From NCBI RefSeq assembly GCF_001514125.1, contig NZ_KQ948549.1, positions 831,257-895,256 of the forward strand: DNA of 64,000 nucleotides. The letters are read 5' to 3'. The position numbers and the translations under genes are program-made. This document shows, piece by piece, positions 27,693 through 35,323 of the stretch; positions within the stretch are counted from its first letter, which is position 1; the number at the start of each line of letters is the position of its first letter. The DNA comes from Streptomyces longwoodensis. GTDB lineage: Bacteria > Actinomycetota > Actinomycetes > Streptomycetales > Streptomycetaceae. The notes beneath the pieces were generated by a model that saw only the letters and a program-made list of their open reading frames with translations, was not told the DNA's origin and searched no databases.

Positions 27693-28178
27693 GTGACCGT
27701 GACGTCCATCCACCCCCGCCCCGAACCCGACGAGGTCGCGCGCGTCACCTCCACGGCCGCGGAGCTGCTGGAGGTGCTGTGGGGGCGCGCCTCCACGGCG
27801 CCCGCCTCCGCCTCCCAGTTGCGCGTGCTGCTCATCCTCGAACACAACGAGGGCATCAACCTGCGCACGCTGGCCGACCTCCTCGCCTCCACGCCGCCGT
27901 CCACCAGCCGGCTCTGCGACCGGCTCCAGGCGGCCGGGTTCGTCGAGCGGGAGGTGAGCCGGGAGGACCGGCGCGAGGTACGGCTGTACCTCAGCTCCCG
28001 GGGCCGGGCGTTCCTCGCCGATCTGCGCGACCGGCGCGAGGCCACCCTGCGCGGGGTGCTGGAGAAGATGCCGGCCGGCGCGCGCAACGCGCTGCTCACC
28101 GGCCTGGAGGCGTTCTGCGCCGTTGCGGCGGAACAGCTCAACGGGCACGAGGACGAGCCCGGCAGCCGGACGGCCTGA
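27693..28178 (+). CDS. MarR-family transcriptional regulator
   Basis: A 161-residue winged-helix protein with INLRTLADLLASTPPST, SRLCDRLQAAGFVERE and the wing EDRREVRLYLS. It is a paralogue of the MarR at 24536. It is divergent from PP2C paralogue 2 (164-bp gap). GTG 27693 is used; GTG 27699 is possible. The ligand is unknown. Confidence 0.85.
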   Translation: MTVTSIHPRPEPDEVARVTSTAAELLEVLWGRASTAPASASQLRVLLILEHNEGINLRTLADLLASTPPSTSRLCDRLQAAGFVEREVSREDRREVRLYLSSRGRAFLADLRDRREATLRGVLEKMPAGARNALLTGLEAFCAVAAEQLNGHEDEPGSRTA

Positions 28179-28289
28179 CCGGGCGGACCGGGGACCGCCG
28201 AGGCGGCCGTCGGCCGCGCCTCGCGGCCGACGAGCGGCATGACCTCCGCCGACCGGAACATGCTGATCCTCTCCCTGGCGCGACGACAC

Positions 28290-28487
28290 CGCTACTTTCT
28301 TGTCTCGCGGCTATAGTTGTCAAACGGCAAGTGTTGCTTCGAAAGTGCGGAGTACGCGCTCGACGTTCACTCGGCAGGGGGAAAGCCGCACGGATCGCCG
28401 TCGGAACGACCCCTCTTTTGCCATACTTTGCGGCTCTTTTGGCAAAGACGTGGGACTTGGAAGCCGGGGCGCGGCAATGCGGCTGGG
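28290..28487 (+). other. AT-rich leader before the glutamate-synthase-like gene
   Basis: About 200 nt of clearly lower GC than all neighbours. It contains a TATAGT (28312-28317) resembling a -10 box and a hairpin with TTTTGCCA (28416-28423) against TGGCAAAG (28440-28447). An open frame continues the downstream gene through it from a TTG at 28317, but its codon use is atypical, so it is better read as a long untranslated leader. No known riboswitch was recognised. Confidence 0.4.
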
Positions 28488-30071
28488 GTGAAACGTACGG
28501 GAAGCGTCGTCCTGATCCTGGTCGCCGGGCTGGCGGCGGCCGCCGCCGCGGTGGTCGTGTCGCCCTGGTGGTGCCTGGCCGCCGTGCCGCTTTGCCTGCT
28601 GGGTCTGCTGGGAGCGGCCGACCTCGTCCAGCCCCGGCACTCGGTGCTGCGCAACTACCCCGTCCTGGGGCACGCCCGCTTCCTGCTGGAGCGCATCCGC
28701 CCGGAGCTCCAGCAGTACTTCATCGAGCGGAACTTCGACGGCCGCCCCTTCGACCGGGACGTGCGCAACATCGTCTACGAGCGGGCCAAGGGCACCGACG
28801 CCGAGCAGCCGTACGGCACCGAACGGGACGTCTACCAGCCCGGCTACGAGTACCTGGTGCCGTCGATGGCCCCCCGCCCGGTGCCCGACACCCCGCCGCG
28901 GGTCCGGATCGGCGGCCCCGACTGCCGTCGCCCGTACGACATGGCCCTGCTCAACGTGTCCGCGATGAGCTTCGGCTCGCTGTCGGCCAACGCCATCCTC
29001 GCCCTCAACGGCGGTGCGGCGGCCGGGGGCTTCGCCCACGACACCGGCGAGGGCGGGCTGTCCGAGTACCACCTGCGGCCCGGCGGCGACCTGGTCTGGG
29101 AGATCGGCACCGGGTACTTCGGCTGCCGCACCCGCGACGGCGACTTCGACCCCGGCGAGTTCGCCGAGAAGGCGGCTCACGAGCACGTCAAGTGCGTGTC
29201 CCTGAAGCTCTCCCAGGGCGCCAAACCGGGCATCGGCGGGGTGCTGCCGGGCGCCAAGGTCAACGCCGAGATCGCGAAGGTGCGGGACGTGCCCGAGGGG
29301 CGAACCGTGATCTCGCCGCCGTACCACCGCGTGTTCTCCACGCCCCGCGAACTCGTCCGGTTCATCGCGCACATGCGTGAACTGGCCGACGGCAAGCCGA
29401 CCGGGTTCAAGCTGTGCGTGGGCTCGCGCCGGCAGTTCCTCGCCGTGTGCAAGGCGATGCTGGAGGAGGGCACGACCCCGGACTTCATCATCGTCGACGG
29501 TGGGGAGGGCGGCACGGGGGCCGCGCCGCTGGAGTTCGCCGACCACGTCGGCGCCCCGCTGACCGAGGGCCTGCACGCCGTGCACAACGCCCTCGTCGGC
29601 ACGGGGTTGCGCGACCGGATCAGGATCGGCGCCAGCGGCAAGATCGCCACCGGCACCGACCTGGTCAAGCGACTGGTCCAGGGCGCCGACTACGGCAACG
29701 CGGCCCGCGCCATGATGTTCGCCGTCGGCTGCATCCAGGCCCAGCGCTGCCACACCAACACCTGCCCCACCGGGGTCACGACCCAGGACCCCCGGCGCGC
29801 CCGGGCCCTCGACGTCCGCGACAAGACCCCCCGCGTGCGGCGCTTCCAGGAGTCGACCGTGGCCAGCGCCCTGCAGATCATGGCCGCCATGGGTGTGTCC
29901 CACCCGGCCGAGCTGCGCCCGCACATGCTGCGCCGGCGCATCGACCCGTACACGGAGCGTTCCTACGCCGAGCTGTACGACTGGCTGGAGCCGGGCCAGC
30001 TGCTGGCGGAGCCGCCCGCCGCGTGGGAGGCCGACTGGAAGGCCGCGGATCCGGACACGTTCACCGTGTGA
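28488..30071 (+). CDS. FMN-binding glutamate-synthase-like membrane protein
   Basis: A 527-residue protein. Two N-terminal hydrophobic helices (~5-45) anchor it; the rest is the GltB-like FMN-binding barrel (LNVSAMSFGSLS, DGGEGGTGAAPLEF, IGASGKIATGTDLVKRL) with a cysteine motif CIQAQRCHTNTCPTGV for an iron-sulfur cluster. The glutamine amidotransferase domain of real glutamate synthase is absent, so ammonia transfer from glutamine is unlikely and the substrate is unknown. GTG 28488 starts just before the first helix; the ribosome binding site is weak. Confidence 0.82.
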   Translation: MKRTGSVVLILVAGLAAAAAAVVVSPWWCLAAVPLCLLGLLGAADLVQPRHSVLRNYPVLGHARFLLERIRPELQQYFIERNFDGRPFDRDVRNIVYERAKGTDAEQPYGTERDVYQPGYEYLVPSMAPRPVPDTPPRVRIGGPDCRRPYDMALLNVSAMSFGSLSANAILALNGGAAAGGFAHDTGEGGLSEYHLRPGGDLVWEIGTGYFGCRTRDGDFDPGEFAEKAAHEHVKCVSLKLSQGAKPGIGGVLPGAKVNAEIAKVRDVPEGRTVISPPYHRVFSTPRELVRFIAHMRELADGKPTGFKLCVGSRRQFLAVCKAMLEEGTTPDFIIVDGGEGGTGAAPLEFADHVGAPLTEGLHAVHNALVGTGLRDRIRIGASGKIATGTDLVKRLVQGADYGNAARAMMFAVGCIQAQRCHTNTCPTGVTTQDPRRARALDVRDKTPRVRRFQESTVASALQIMAAMGVSHPAELRPHMLRRRIDPYTERSYAELYDWLEPGQLLAEPPAAWEADWKAADPDTFTV

Positions 30072-30137
30072 CGCGGACGGTGCCGCGGGGCCCGTGTCGC
30101 AGGGCTGGTGAGCGGGACCTGCTCGGCCCGTTCCCGC

Positions 30138-30815
30138 CTACTCGGCCTGCCGGGACGGGGCGAAGGGGCCGTGCAGAGCGGCCCACTGCAGGAGCATGAT
30201 CGTCTTGCCGTCGCGGATGCGTCCGTCGCCGGTCATGGCGAGGGCCTCGGCGAAGGGCAGTTCGAGCACCTCTATGTCCTCGCCGTCCTCCTCCAGCCCG
30301 CCGCCCCGCGCCGTGCGGTCGGCGGGTGTGTAGGGGCCGGCGTAGAAGTGCAGGCGCTCGGTGACCGAGCCGGGGCTCATGTAGGCGTCCCACAGGTGGG
30401 TGAGCGGGCCGAGCGTCACGCCGAGTTCCTCGGCGGCCTCGCGCCGGACCGCGGCGAGCGGGTCGTCGTCGTCGAGCAGTCCGGCGGCGGCCTCGACGAG
30501 CATGCCGTCCGGGTGTTCGTTGACGTAGGCGGGGTAGCGGAACTGCCGGGTGAGCAGGACGCGTGCGCGCGCGGTGTCGTAGGGCAGGACGACGGCGCCG
30601 TTGCCGCGGTCGTAGGTCTCGCGCTGCTGGGTGACCCAGCGCCCGTCGCGGCGCCGGTAGTCGAAGGTGGTGCGGCGCAGGACGTGCCACCCCTGGGAGG
30701 TCAGCTCGACGTCGCGGACCACGACGCCGGGGTTGCGGTCGAGGTCGCGGCCCGCGCGGTCCAGGCCGGTGCGGCCGCGGTGGTCGGGGGTGTCGACGCC
30801 GGGGCGGGGGGTCAC
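30138..30815 (-). CDS. NUDIX hydrolase (ADP-ribose / nucleoside-diphosphate-sugar type)
   Basis: A 225-residue protein whose NUDIX box reads GLLDDDDPLAAVRREAAEEL, with Asp in place of the first Glu of the consensus G-x5-E-x7-R-E-x2-E-E. The length and N-terminal domain match the ADP-ribose/GDP-mannose pyrophosphatase group. GTG 30815 overlaps the stop of the DUF4406 gene, and GGAG lies just upstream. The pairing with a nucleoside deoxyribosyltransferase-like protein suggests nucleotide clean-up (inference). Confidence 0.85.
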   Translation of the reverse strand: MTPRPGVDTPDHRGRTGLDRAGRDLDRNPGVVVRDVELTSQGWHVLRRTTFDYRRRDGRWVTQQRETYDRGNGAVVLPYDTARARVLLTRQFRYPAYVNEHPDGMLVEAAAGLLDDDDPLAAVRREAAEELGVTLGPLTHLWDAYMSPGSVTERLHFYAGPYTPADRTARGGGLEEDGEDIEVLELPFAEALAMTGDGRIRDGKTIMLLQWAALHGPFAPSRQAE

Positions 30816-31195
30816 GCGGTCTCCTCGGGGACGCGACGCGGCAACTCGTCCACGTGGTGGTACACGGGCAGGCCGCGACGGCGGGCGGTGGCGACGTCCT
30901 GGTCGGCCCCTGCGGACTCGCCGGAGAGGCGGAGAACGGCGTCGCAGTGGGCGAGCAGGCGGTCGGCGGTCGGGTACAGCACCTCGTCGGCGAGCGGGTC
31001 GGTGGGGCCCGCGCCGGCCGAGCGCAGGACGGGGAGGGCCAGCCACTCGCCGATCACAGGCAGGTGTCCGGCGGCGAAGACGGGCCAGGCGGCCGCCTCC
31101 AGGCGGGCCAGGTTCGCGGCCATGGCGTCGGGGTCGCCGCCGGTGCCGGAACGGTAGGGCCCGGCGATCAGGACGAGCATCGGTGCGTCGGTCAT
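30812..31195 (-). CDS. DUF4406 / nucleoside deoxyribosyltransferase-like protein
   Basis: A 127-residue protein with LVLIAGPYRSGTGGDP at the N-terminus and DAVLRLSGESAGADQDV near the C-terminus, the pattern of DUF4406 and the N-deoxyribosyltransferase fold. It probably cleaves or transfers an N-glycosidic bond. It is coupled to the NUDIX gene by a 4-nt overlap and is divergent from the DeoR regulator at 31245, which probably controls both. Confidence 0.8.
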   Translation of the reverse strand: MTDAPMLVLIAGPYRSGTGGDPDAMAANLARLEAAAWPVFAAGHLPVIGEWLALPVLRSAGAGPTDPLADEVLYPTADRLLAHCDAVLRLSGESAGADQDVATARRRGLPVYHHVDELPRRVPEETA

Positions 31196-31211
31196 GGTGG
31201 GCTACGATACA

Positions 31212-31225
31212 TGCAAGAACGTGCA
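31212..31225. promoter_or_regulatory. Candidate DeoR operator between divergent genes
   Basis: TGCA-N6-TGCA lies in the 49-bp gap between the DUF4406 gene and the DeoR gene. The gap is so short that both promoters must overlap it, so a repressor bound here would act on both. Assignment to the adjacent DeoR protein is inferred from position. Confidence 0.35.
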
Positions 31226-31244
31226 GCAACAGGAAGGAACGTGG

Positions 31245-32006
31245 ATGCTGGCCGCTCAACGCCGTGCCCACCTGCTGGACCTGCTCGCCCGGCAGGGCAA
31301 GATCGTCGCCAAGGACGTCGCGGCGGACCTCGGCATCTCCGAGGACAGCGTCCGCCGCGACCTGCGCGACCTCGCCGCCGAAGGGCTGTGCCAGCGGGTG
31401 TACGGCGGCGCGCTGCCGGTATCCCCGGCCGTCGCGGACTACACCGCCCGGCAGGGCGTCACCCCCGAGGGCAAACAGCGGGTCGCCGCCGCGGCGGTGG
31501 GACTCGTCCGGCCCGGCAGCGCGCTGATCCTGGACGGCGGCACCACCGCCGTCGCCGTGGCCCACGCCCTGCCCCCGGACCTGGACTGCACGGTCATCAC
31601 CCACAGCCCGACCATCGCCGCCGCGCTGATCAGCCACCCGCTGGCCGAGGTGTTCCTGCTCGGCGGGCGCCTCTTCAAGCACTCGGCGGTCGCCTGCGGC
31701 GCGGCCACCGTCGAGGCCGCCCAGGGCGTCTCCGCGGACCTGTGCCTGCTCGGCGTGACCGGCGTCCACCCGGACGCGGGCCTGACCACCGGTGACGCCG
31801 AGGAGGCCGCGATGAAGCGCGCCCTGGCGGCGCGCTCGGCGGAGACGTACGTCCTCGCCTCGTCGGAGAAGATCGGCACGGCCTCGCGCTTCCGGGTGCT
31901 GCCCTGGGACGAGGTCACGGGGCTGATCACCGACGCCGACGCCGGGCACCCGGTGCTGGAGGGGCTGACGGGGCGGGGGGTGGAGGTGCTGGCGGCGGCG
32001 GGGTGA
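31245..32006 (+). CDS. DeoR/GlpR-family transcriptional regulator
   Basis: A 253-residue protein: N-terminal helix-turn-helix (IVAKDVAADLGISEDSVRRD, ~17-36), then the family's sugar-phosphate sensor domain (LDGGTTAVAVAHAL, FLLGGRLF). The ligand is usually a phosphorylated sugar; ribose- or deoxyribose-phosphate would fit the neighbours (inference). ATG 31245 has AGGAAGGA 6-8 nt upstream, better than the in-frame ATG at 31194. Confidence 0.88.
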   Translation: MLAAQRRAHLLDLLARQGKIVAKDVAADLGISEDSVRRDLRDLAAEGLCQRVYGGALPVSPAVADYTARQGVTPEGKQRVAAAAVGLVRPGSALILDGGTTAVAVAHALPPDLDCTVITHSPTIAAALISHPLAEVFLLGGRLFKHSAVACGAATVEAAQGVSADLCLLGVTGVHPDAGLTTGDAEEAAMKRALAARSAETYVLASSEKIGTASRFRVLPWDEVTGLITDADAGHPVLEGLTGRGVEVLAAAG

Positions 32007-32033
32007 GGCGGGGGCGGTGGGGGGAGCGGGGTC

Positions 32034-32084
32034 GGGTGCGGCGCCGGCGGTCATCGGTGCGGGCGGGGTGCGGTGCCGGCGGTC
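32034..32084. repeat. Two 19-bp direct repeats
   Basis: GGGTGCGGCGCCGGCGGTC (32034-32052) recurs with one change at 32066-32084 in the gap before the hemerythrin gene. The gap (32007-32231) has no gene. The repeats are GC-rich and may have arisen by slippage. Confidence 0.4.
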
Positions 32085-32231
32085 TTGCGGTGCAGGTGCC
32101 GTCCGGTGCGCCGGTGTGTTCCTGTGCGGGTGTGTCCCCGCGCTGGTGTGCTCGTCGGCACCGGGGTACCCGCAGACGTCCCGGTACGTCGAACCGCGGC
32201 GCTCGTCCGCGGCCACGGGAAGGAGCGGTCC

Positions 32232-32918
32232 ATGCCCAGGACCATCGAGGACCGGACGCTCGAGCAGGTGGGCGGCCCCGGCAGCGTCCTCGCGAGGCAG
32301 CGGCGCGACCACGCCGAGATGGACGCGCTGATGGAGCGCCACCGCGCCCTCCCGGACGGCGAGGAACGCGAACGGGTCCTCCAGCAGACCGTCCAGCTCG
32401 TCTTCAGCCACGCCTTCGCGGAGGAGACCGTCCTGTGGCCGGCCGTCCGGCGCCTGGTCGAGGACGGCGAGGTGCTGACCTCCCGGGTCGAGGAGGAACA
32501 CCAGCAGATCAACGACCTCGTCGCCGACATCGAGCGCCTCGACCCCGGCTCCCCGGAACGCGAGGACAAGGTGCGGCAGGCCTTCGCCCTCATCCGGCAG
32601 GACATCCGCGACGAGGAGGACCTCCTCCTGCCCCGGCTGCAGGAGGCCCTGCCTCCGGACCGGCTCCGCCGGCTCGGCGCGGCCTGGGACACGATCCGCC
32701 GGAGCGCCCCCACCCACCCGCACCCGGTCGTCCCGCGCCGCCCGCCCGGCAACGCCGTGCTGGGCGTCCCGCTCAGTTTCTACGACCGCGTGCGGGACCT
32801 CTTCGGCCTGAGCGCGCCGGGGCCGGCGGTGCGGAAGGCCCTCGCCGGGGTGGCGGGCGCGGTGGTGGCCGGTGTGGTGGCCGGTGTCCTGACGGTGATC
32901 GTGTGGAAGCGGCGGTGA
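32232..32918 (+). CDS. Hemerythrin-domain protein with C-terminal membrane anchor
   Basis: A 228-residue protein. Residues ~20-140 are a hemerythrin/HHE bundle (RRDHAEMDALM, HAFAEETVLWP, EEEHQQIND, DEEDLLLPRL) that should bind a di-iron centre sensing or carrying O2 or related species. The C-terminus is one transmembrane helix (AGAVVAGVVAGVLTVIV) ending WKRR, a tail anchor. ATG 32232 has AAGGAG upstream. The stop overlaps the GTG of a small VOC gene. Confidence 0.88.
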   Translation: MPRTIEDRTLEQVGGPGSVLARQRRDHAEMDALMERHRALPDGEERERVLQQTVQLVFSHAFAEETVLWPAVRRLVEDGEVLTSRVEEEHQQINDLVADIERLDPGSPEREDKVRQAFALIRQDIRDEEDLLLPRLQEALPPDRLRRLGAAWDTIRRSAPTHPHPVVPRRPPGNAVLGVPLSFYDRVRDLFGLSAPGPAVRKALAGVAGAVVAGVVAGVLTVIVWKRR

Positions 32919-33301
32919 GGCCGCGCTGCACGCTGGCCGCGACGACCCTCGACGCACCGGACGCCCCCGCTCTGGCGCGTTTCTACCGGGACCTGCTCGA
33001 CTGGCCCGTGCGCAAGGAGGAGCCCGGGTGGGTGGAGATCGGCCCGCCCGGCGGCGGAGCGGGCCTGTCGTTCCAGACGGAGCCGCTGTTCACCCCGCCC
33101 CGGTGGCCCTCCGAACGCTCGGCCCAGCAGATGATGATGCACCTCGACTTCGAGGTCACCGACCTCCCGGCCGCCGTCGAACGGGCCGTCGCCCTGGGGG
33201 CCCGCCCGGCCGACTCCCAGCCCCAGGACGACGTACGGGTCCTGTACGACCCGGCGGGCCACCCGTTCTGCCTCTTCACGCGGACGACGGCGGGCGCGTG
33301 A
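32915..33301 (+). CDS. Single-domain VOC family protein
   Basis: A 128-residue glyoxalase/bleomycin-resistance-like protein: FYRDLLDWPVR, MMMHLDFEVTDL and YDPAGHPFCLF. GTG 32915 overlaps the hemerythrin stop, so the two are coupled. Members bind metals or hydrophobic ligands; the substrate is not known. Confidence 0.8.
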   Translation: MRPRCTLAATTLDAPDAPALARFYRDLLDWPVRKEEPGWVEIGPPGGGAGLSFQTEPLFTPPRWPSERSAQQMMMHLDFEVTDLPAAVERAVALGARPADSQPQDDVRVLYDPAGHPFCLFTRTTAGA

Positions 33302-33337
33302 GGCGCGCCGCGGCGCGAGGGCGGGCGGCGGGGCGCT

Positions 33338-33408
33338 GCGGCGCGGCTCAGATGGCTAGGCGCGGCGCGGCTCAGGTGGCCAGGTGCGGCGCGGCTCAGG
33401 TGGCGATG
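33338..33408. repeat. Three tandem 24-bp repeats over a gene end
   Basis: GCGGCGCGGCTCAGATGGC and two near copies start at 33338, 33362 and 33386. The third covers the last codons and the stop of the exchanger gene (33396), so the coding end and stop have been duplicated twice downstream. Confidence 0.6.
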
Positions 33409-34460
33409 GTCGCGAGTCCGGCGATGCCGACGAGGTAGATCGCGACGGCGGCGATGCTGTCGACGCCCATGCGGGCGTACTGGCGTCGGGGCCGGAAGAT
33501 GAGGCCGGTCATGTAGACGACGGTGAGGATGATGCCCAGCGCCGTGAGGTAGATGTCGGTGTCGTGGGCGGCGGGGAGGACGGGCTTGCCGGAGATCAGC
33601 GTGGCGACGAGGAACAGCACGGGCAGGAAGGCGTTGCCGCCGAAGATGTCGCTGACGGCGAGCTGGTAGTCGCCGAGGCGGGTCGAGGTCAGACCGGTGC
33701 TGATCTCGGGCAGGGAGGTGGCCACGGCCAGCACGGTCGCGCCGAACAGCACCCCGCTGAGCCCCTGTCGGGCGAAGAACTCCTCGCCGCTGCGCTCGAT
33801 GACGACACCGGCGACCAGGGTGGCCAGGGCGGCGCCGCCGAAAACCAGCGCGGCGCGGCGGGTGCCGATCCCCTTGTCGGTGGCGGCCTTCTCCTTCTTG
33901 CCGCGGGAGTGCCCGCGCGGCTCCGGCTGGCTGTTAGGCGCGTCACCGCCCTCGTGCCACGGCAGCCCGCGCCCGGCCCGGTCGAGCAGCAGCAGCCCGA
34001 TCACCCACAGCACGGCGATGGCCACGGAAGCGGGCGCCAGCCGGGCGGCGTGCAGGTCGGGGGAGAGCTGGGTGCCCATGACGACCACGGCCAGCACGAC
34101 CACCACCAACGCGCCCTCCAGGACGAGCTGGAGACTGGCGGCGAGCCGTGTCAGCGGCTCCCGCGGCCGCACCCCGGCGGCGTCCAGGACGGCCAGCACG
34201 ACGGTCTGTACGGCGATCCCGCCGAGGATGTTGCCGACGGCCACGTCGAGCTGGTCGGCCAGCGCGGCACTGACGGTGATCGCGACCTCGGGCAGATTGG
34301 TCGCGATGGCCAGCAGGATCAACCCGCCCAAGGCACTGCCGAGATGCAGCCGTTCGGCCAGCACGTCGGTCGTGTCGGACAACTTGATACCGGCGTACCA
34401 GATGACGCCGGCACTCCCGACGAACAACAACAACAGCACGGGTGAACTCAGGGATCCCAT
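33396..34460 (-). CDS. Sodium/calcium exchanger family membrane protein
   Basis: A 354-residue protein with about ten transmembrane helices in two homologous halves. Each half has a CaCA alpha-repeat core: AIATNLPEVAI in the first and AVATSLPEISTG in the second. A ~40-residue charged cytoplasmic loop (GHSRGKKEKAATDKG) separates them. It should exchange Na+ or H+ for Ca2+ or another cation. ATG 34460 starts at the first helix. Confidence 0.85.
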   Translation of the reverse strand: MGSLSSPVLLLLFVGSAGVIWYAGIKLSDTTDVLAERLHLGSALGGLILLAIATNLPEVAITVSAALADQLDVAVGNILGGIAVQTVVLAVLDAAGVRPREPLTRLAASLQLVLEGALVVVVLAVVVMGTQLSPDLHAARLAPASVAIAVLWVIGLLLLDRAGRGLPWHEGGDAPNSQPEPRGHSRGKKEKAATDKGIGTRRAALVFGGAALATLVAGVVIERSGEEFFARQGLSGVLFGATVLAVATSLPEISTGLTSTRLGDYQLAVSDIFGGNAFLPVLFLVATLISGKPVLPAAHDTDIYLTALGIILTVVYMTGLIFRPRRQYARMGVDSIAAVAIYLVGIAGLATIAT

Positions 34461-34545
34461 GGCTGGGCGTGTACCCGGGGGAGGGGTGGGTACGTGCGGC
34501 CTTTCGCCGTCCGCCGTCCTGCGGGAGCCCACGCGGGCCGGCGCG

Positions 34546-35286
34546 TCAGGACGGCGCCAGCACGCAGAACTCGTGGTCGTCCGGGTCCGTCAGGCACGTC
34601 CAAGAGGTGTCCCCCTGGCCGATGTCGAGGTCGGTGGCGCCCAGGGTGCGCAGGCGGGTCGTTTCCGCCTCCTGGTCGTCGCCGGGGTGGGGCAGGAGGT
34701 CGAGGTGGACGCGGTCGGGGGCGGACTTGGGGTCGGGGGTGCGGACGAAGTGCAGGTACGGTCCCGTGTTCCGGGGCGAACGCAACACCGCGCGGATGTC
34801 GGTCACTTCGTGCGGAGGCCAGTCCAACGCTTTTGTCCAGAAACGGGCCAGGGCCCGCGGATCGGCGCAGTCGACGACGATCCGCGCGATCGGGCCGGTG
34901 TCCCGGTAGGCGTCCCGCGGGTCCAGGACGCAGAACTCGTTGCCCTCGACGTCCGCGAGGACCGTCCAGGGGGCCGGGCCCTGGCCCACGTCGACCGGCG
35001 TCGCCCCGTTGCGCTCCAGGCGCTGGAGCAACTCCGCCCGGTGGGAGGGGGAGGTGGTGGCCAGGTCCAGGTGGACGCGGTTCTTCGCCGGGGTCTTGGG
35101 GTCCGGTACGGGGACGACGTCGATGCCGAGGAACACGGGGTGCGGCCACACCAGGCCGCCCTCGGGGCCGACGTACGTCGTCACGCCGGCGCTGTACGCC
35201 GTCCAGCCCAGCGCCTCCGCCCAGAAGCGGCCGACCGCTGCGGCGTCCAGGGCCTTGATGTTCACGTGGGCCGGTCGCAGTGCCAT
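34546..35286 (-). CDS. Two-domain VOC family protein
   Basis: A 246-residue protein of two tandem VOC modules. Each starts with a short strand and a FW helix (GRFWAEALGWTAY; ARFWTKALDWPPH) and ends with an E-F-C-V-L strand (GNEFCVLDP; DHEFCVLAPS). The inner HLDL strands may hold metal or ligand. The function is not known. It follows the metalloprotease gene on the same strand (37 nt gap). Confidence 0.85.
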   Translation of the reverse strand: MALRPAHVNIKALDAAAVGRFWAEALGWTAYSAGVTTYVGPEGGLVWPHPVFLGIDVVPVPDPKTPAKNRVHLDLATTSPSHRAELLQRLERNGATPVDVGQGPAPWTVLADVEGNEFCVLDPRDAYRDTGPIARIVVDCADPRALARFWTKALDWPPHEVTDIRAVLRSPRNTGPYLHFVRTPDPKSAPDRVHLDLLPHPGDDQEAETTRLRTLGATDLDIGQGDTSWTCLTDPDDHEFCVLAPS

Positions 35287-35323
35287 GCGCCTGATCCTAA
35301 GGAGTCAGCCCCCTTGCCGCGTG

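Noticed and set aside
28290..28487. ydaO (c-di-AMP) or TPP riboswitch
   Set aside because: The conserved core sequences I know for these classes are not present; only a generic hairpin and low GC are visible.
30138..32957. 939-codon minus-strand frame spanning several genes
   Set aside because: Only the part ending at 30138 is a real gene (NUDIX, start 30815); the rest is antisense to the DeoR and hemerythrin genes.
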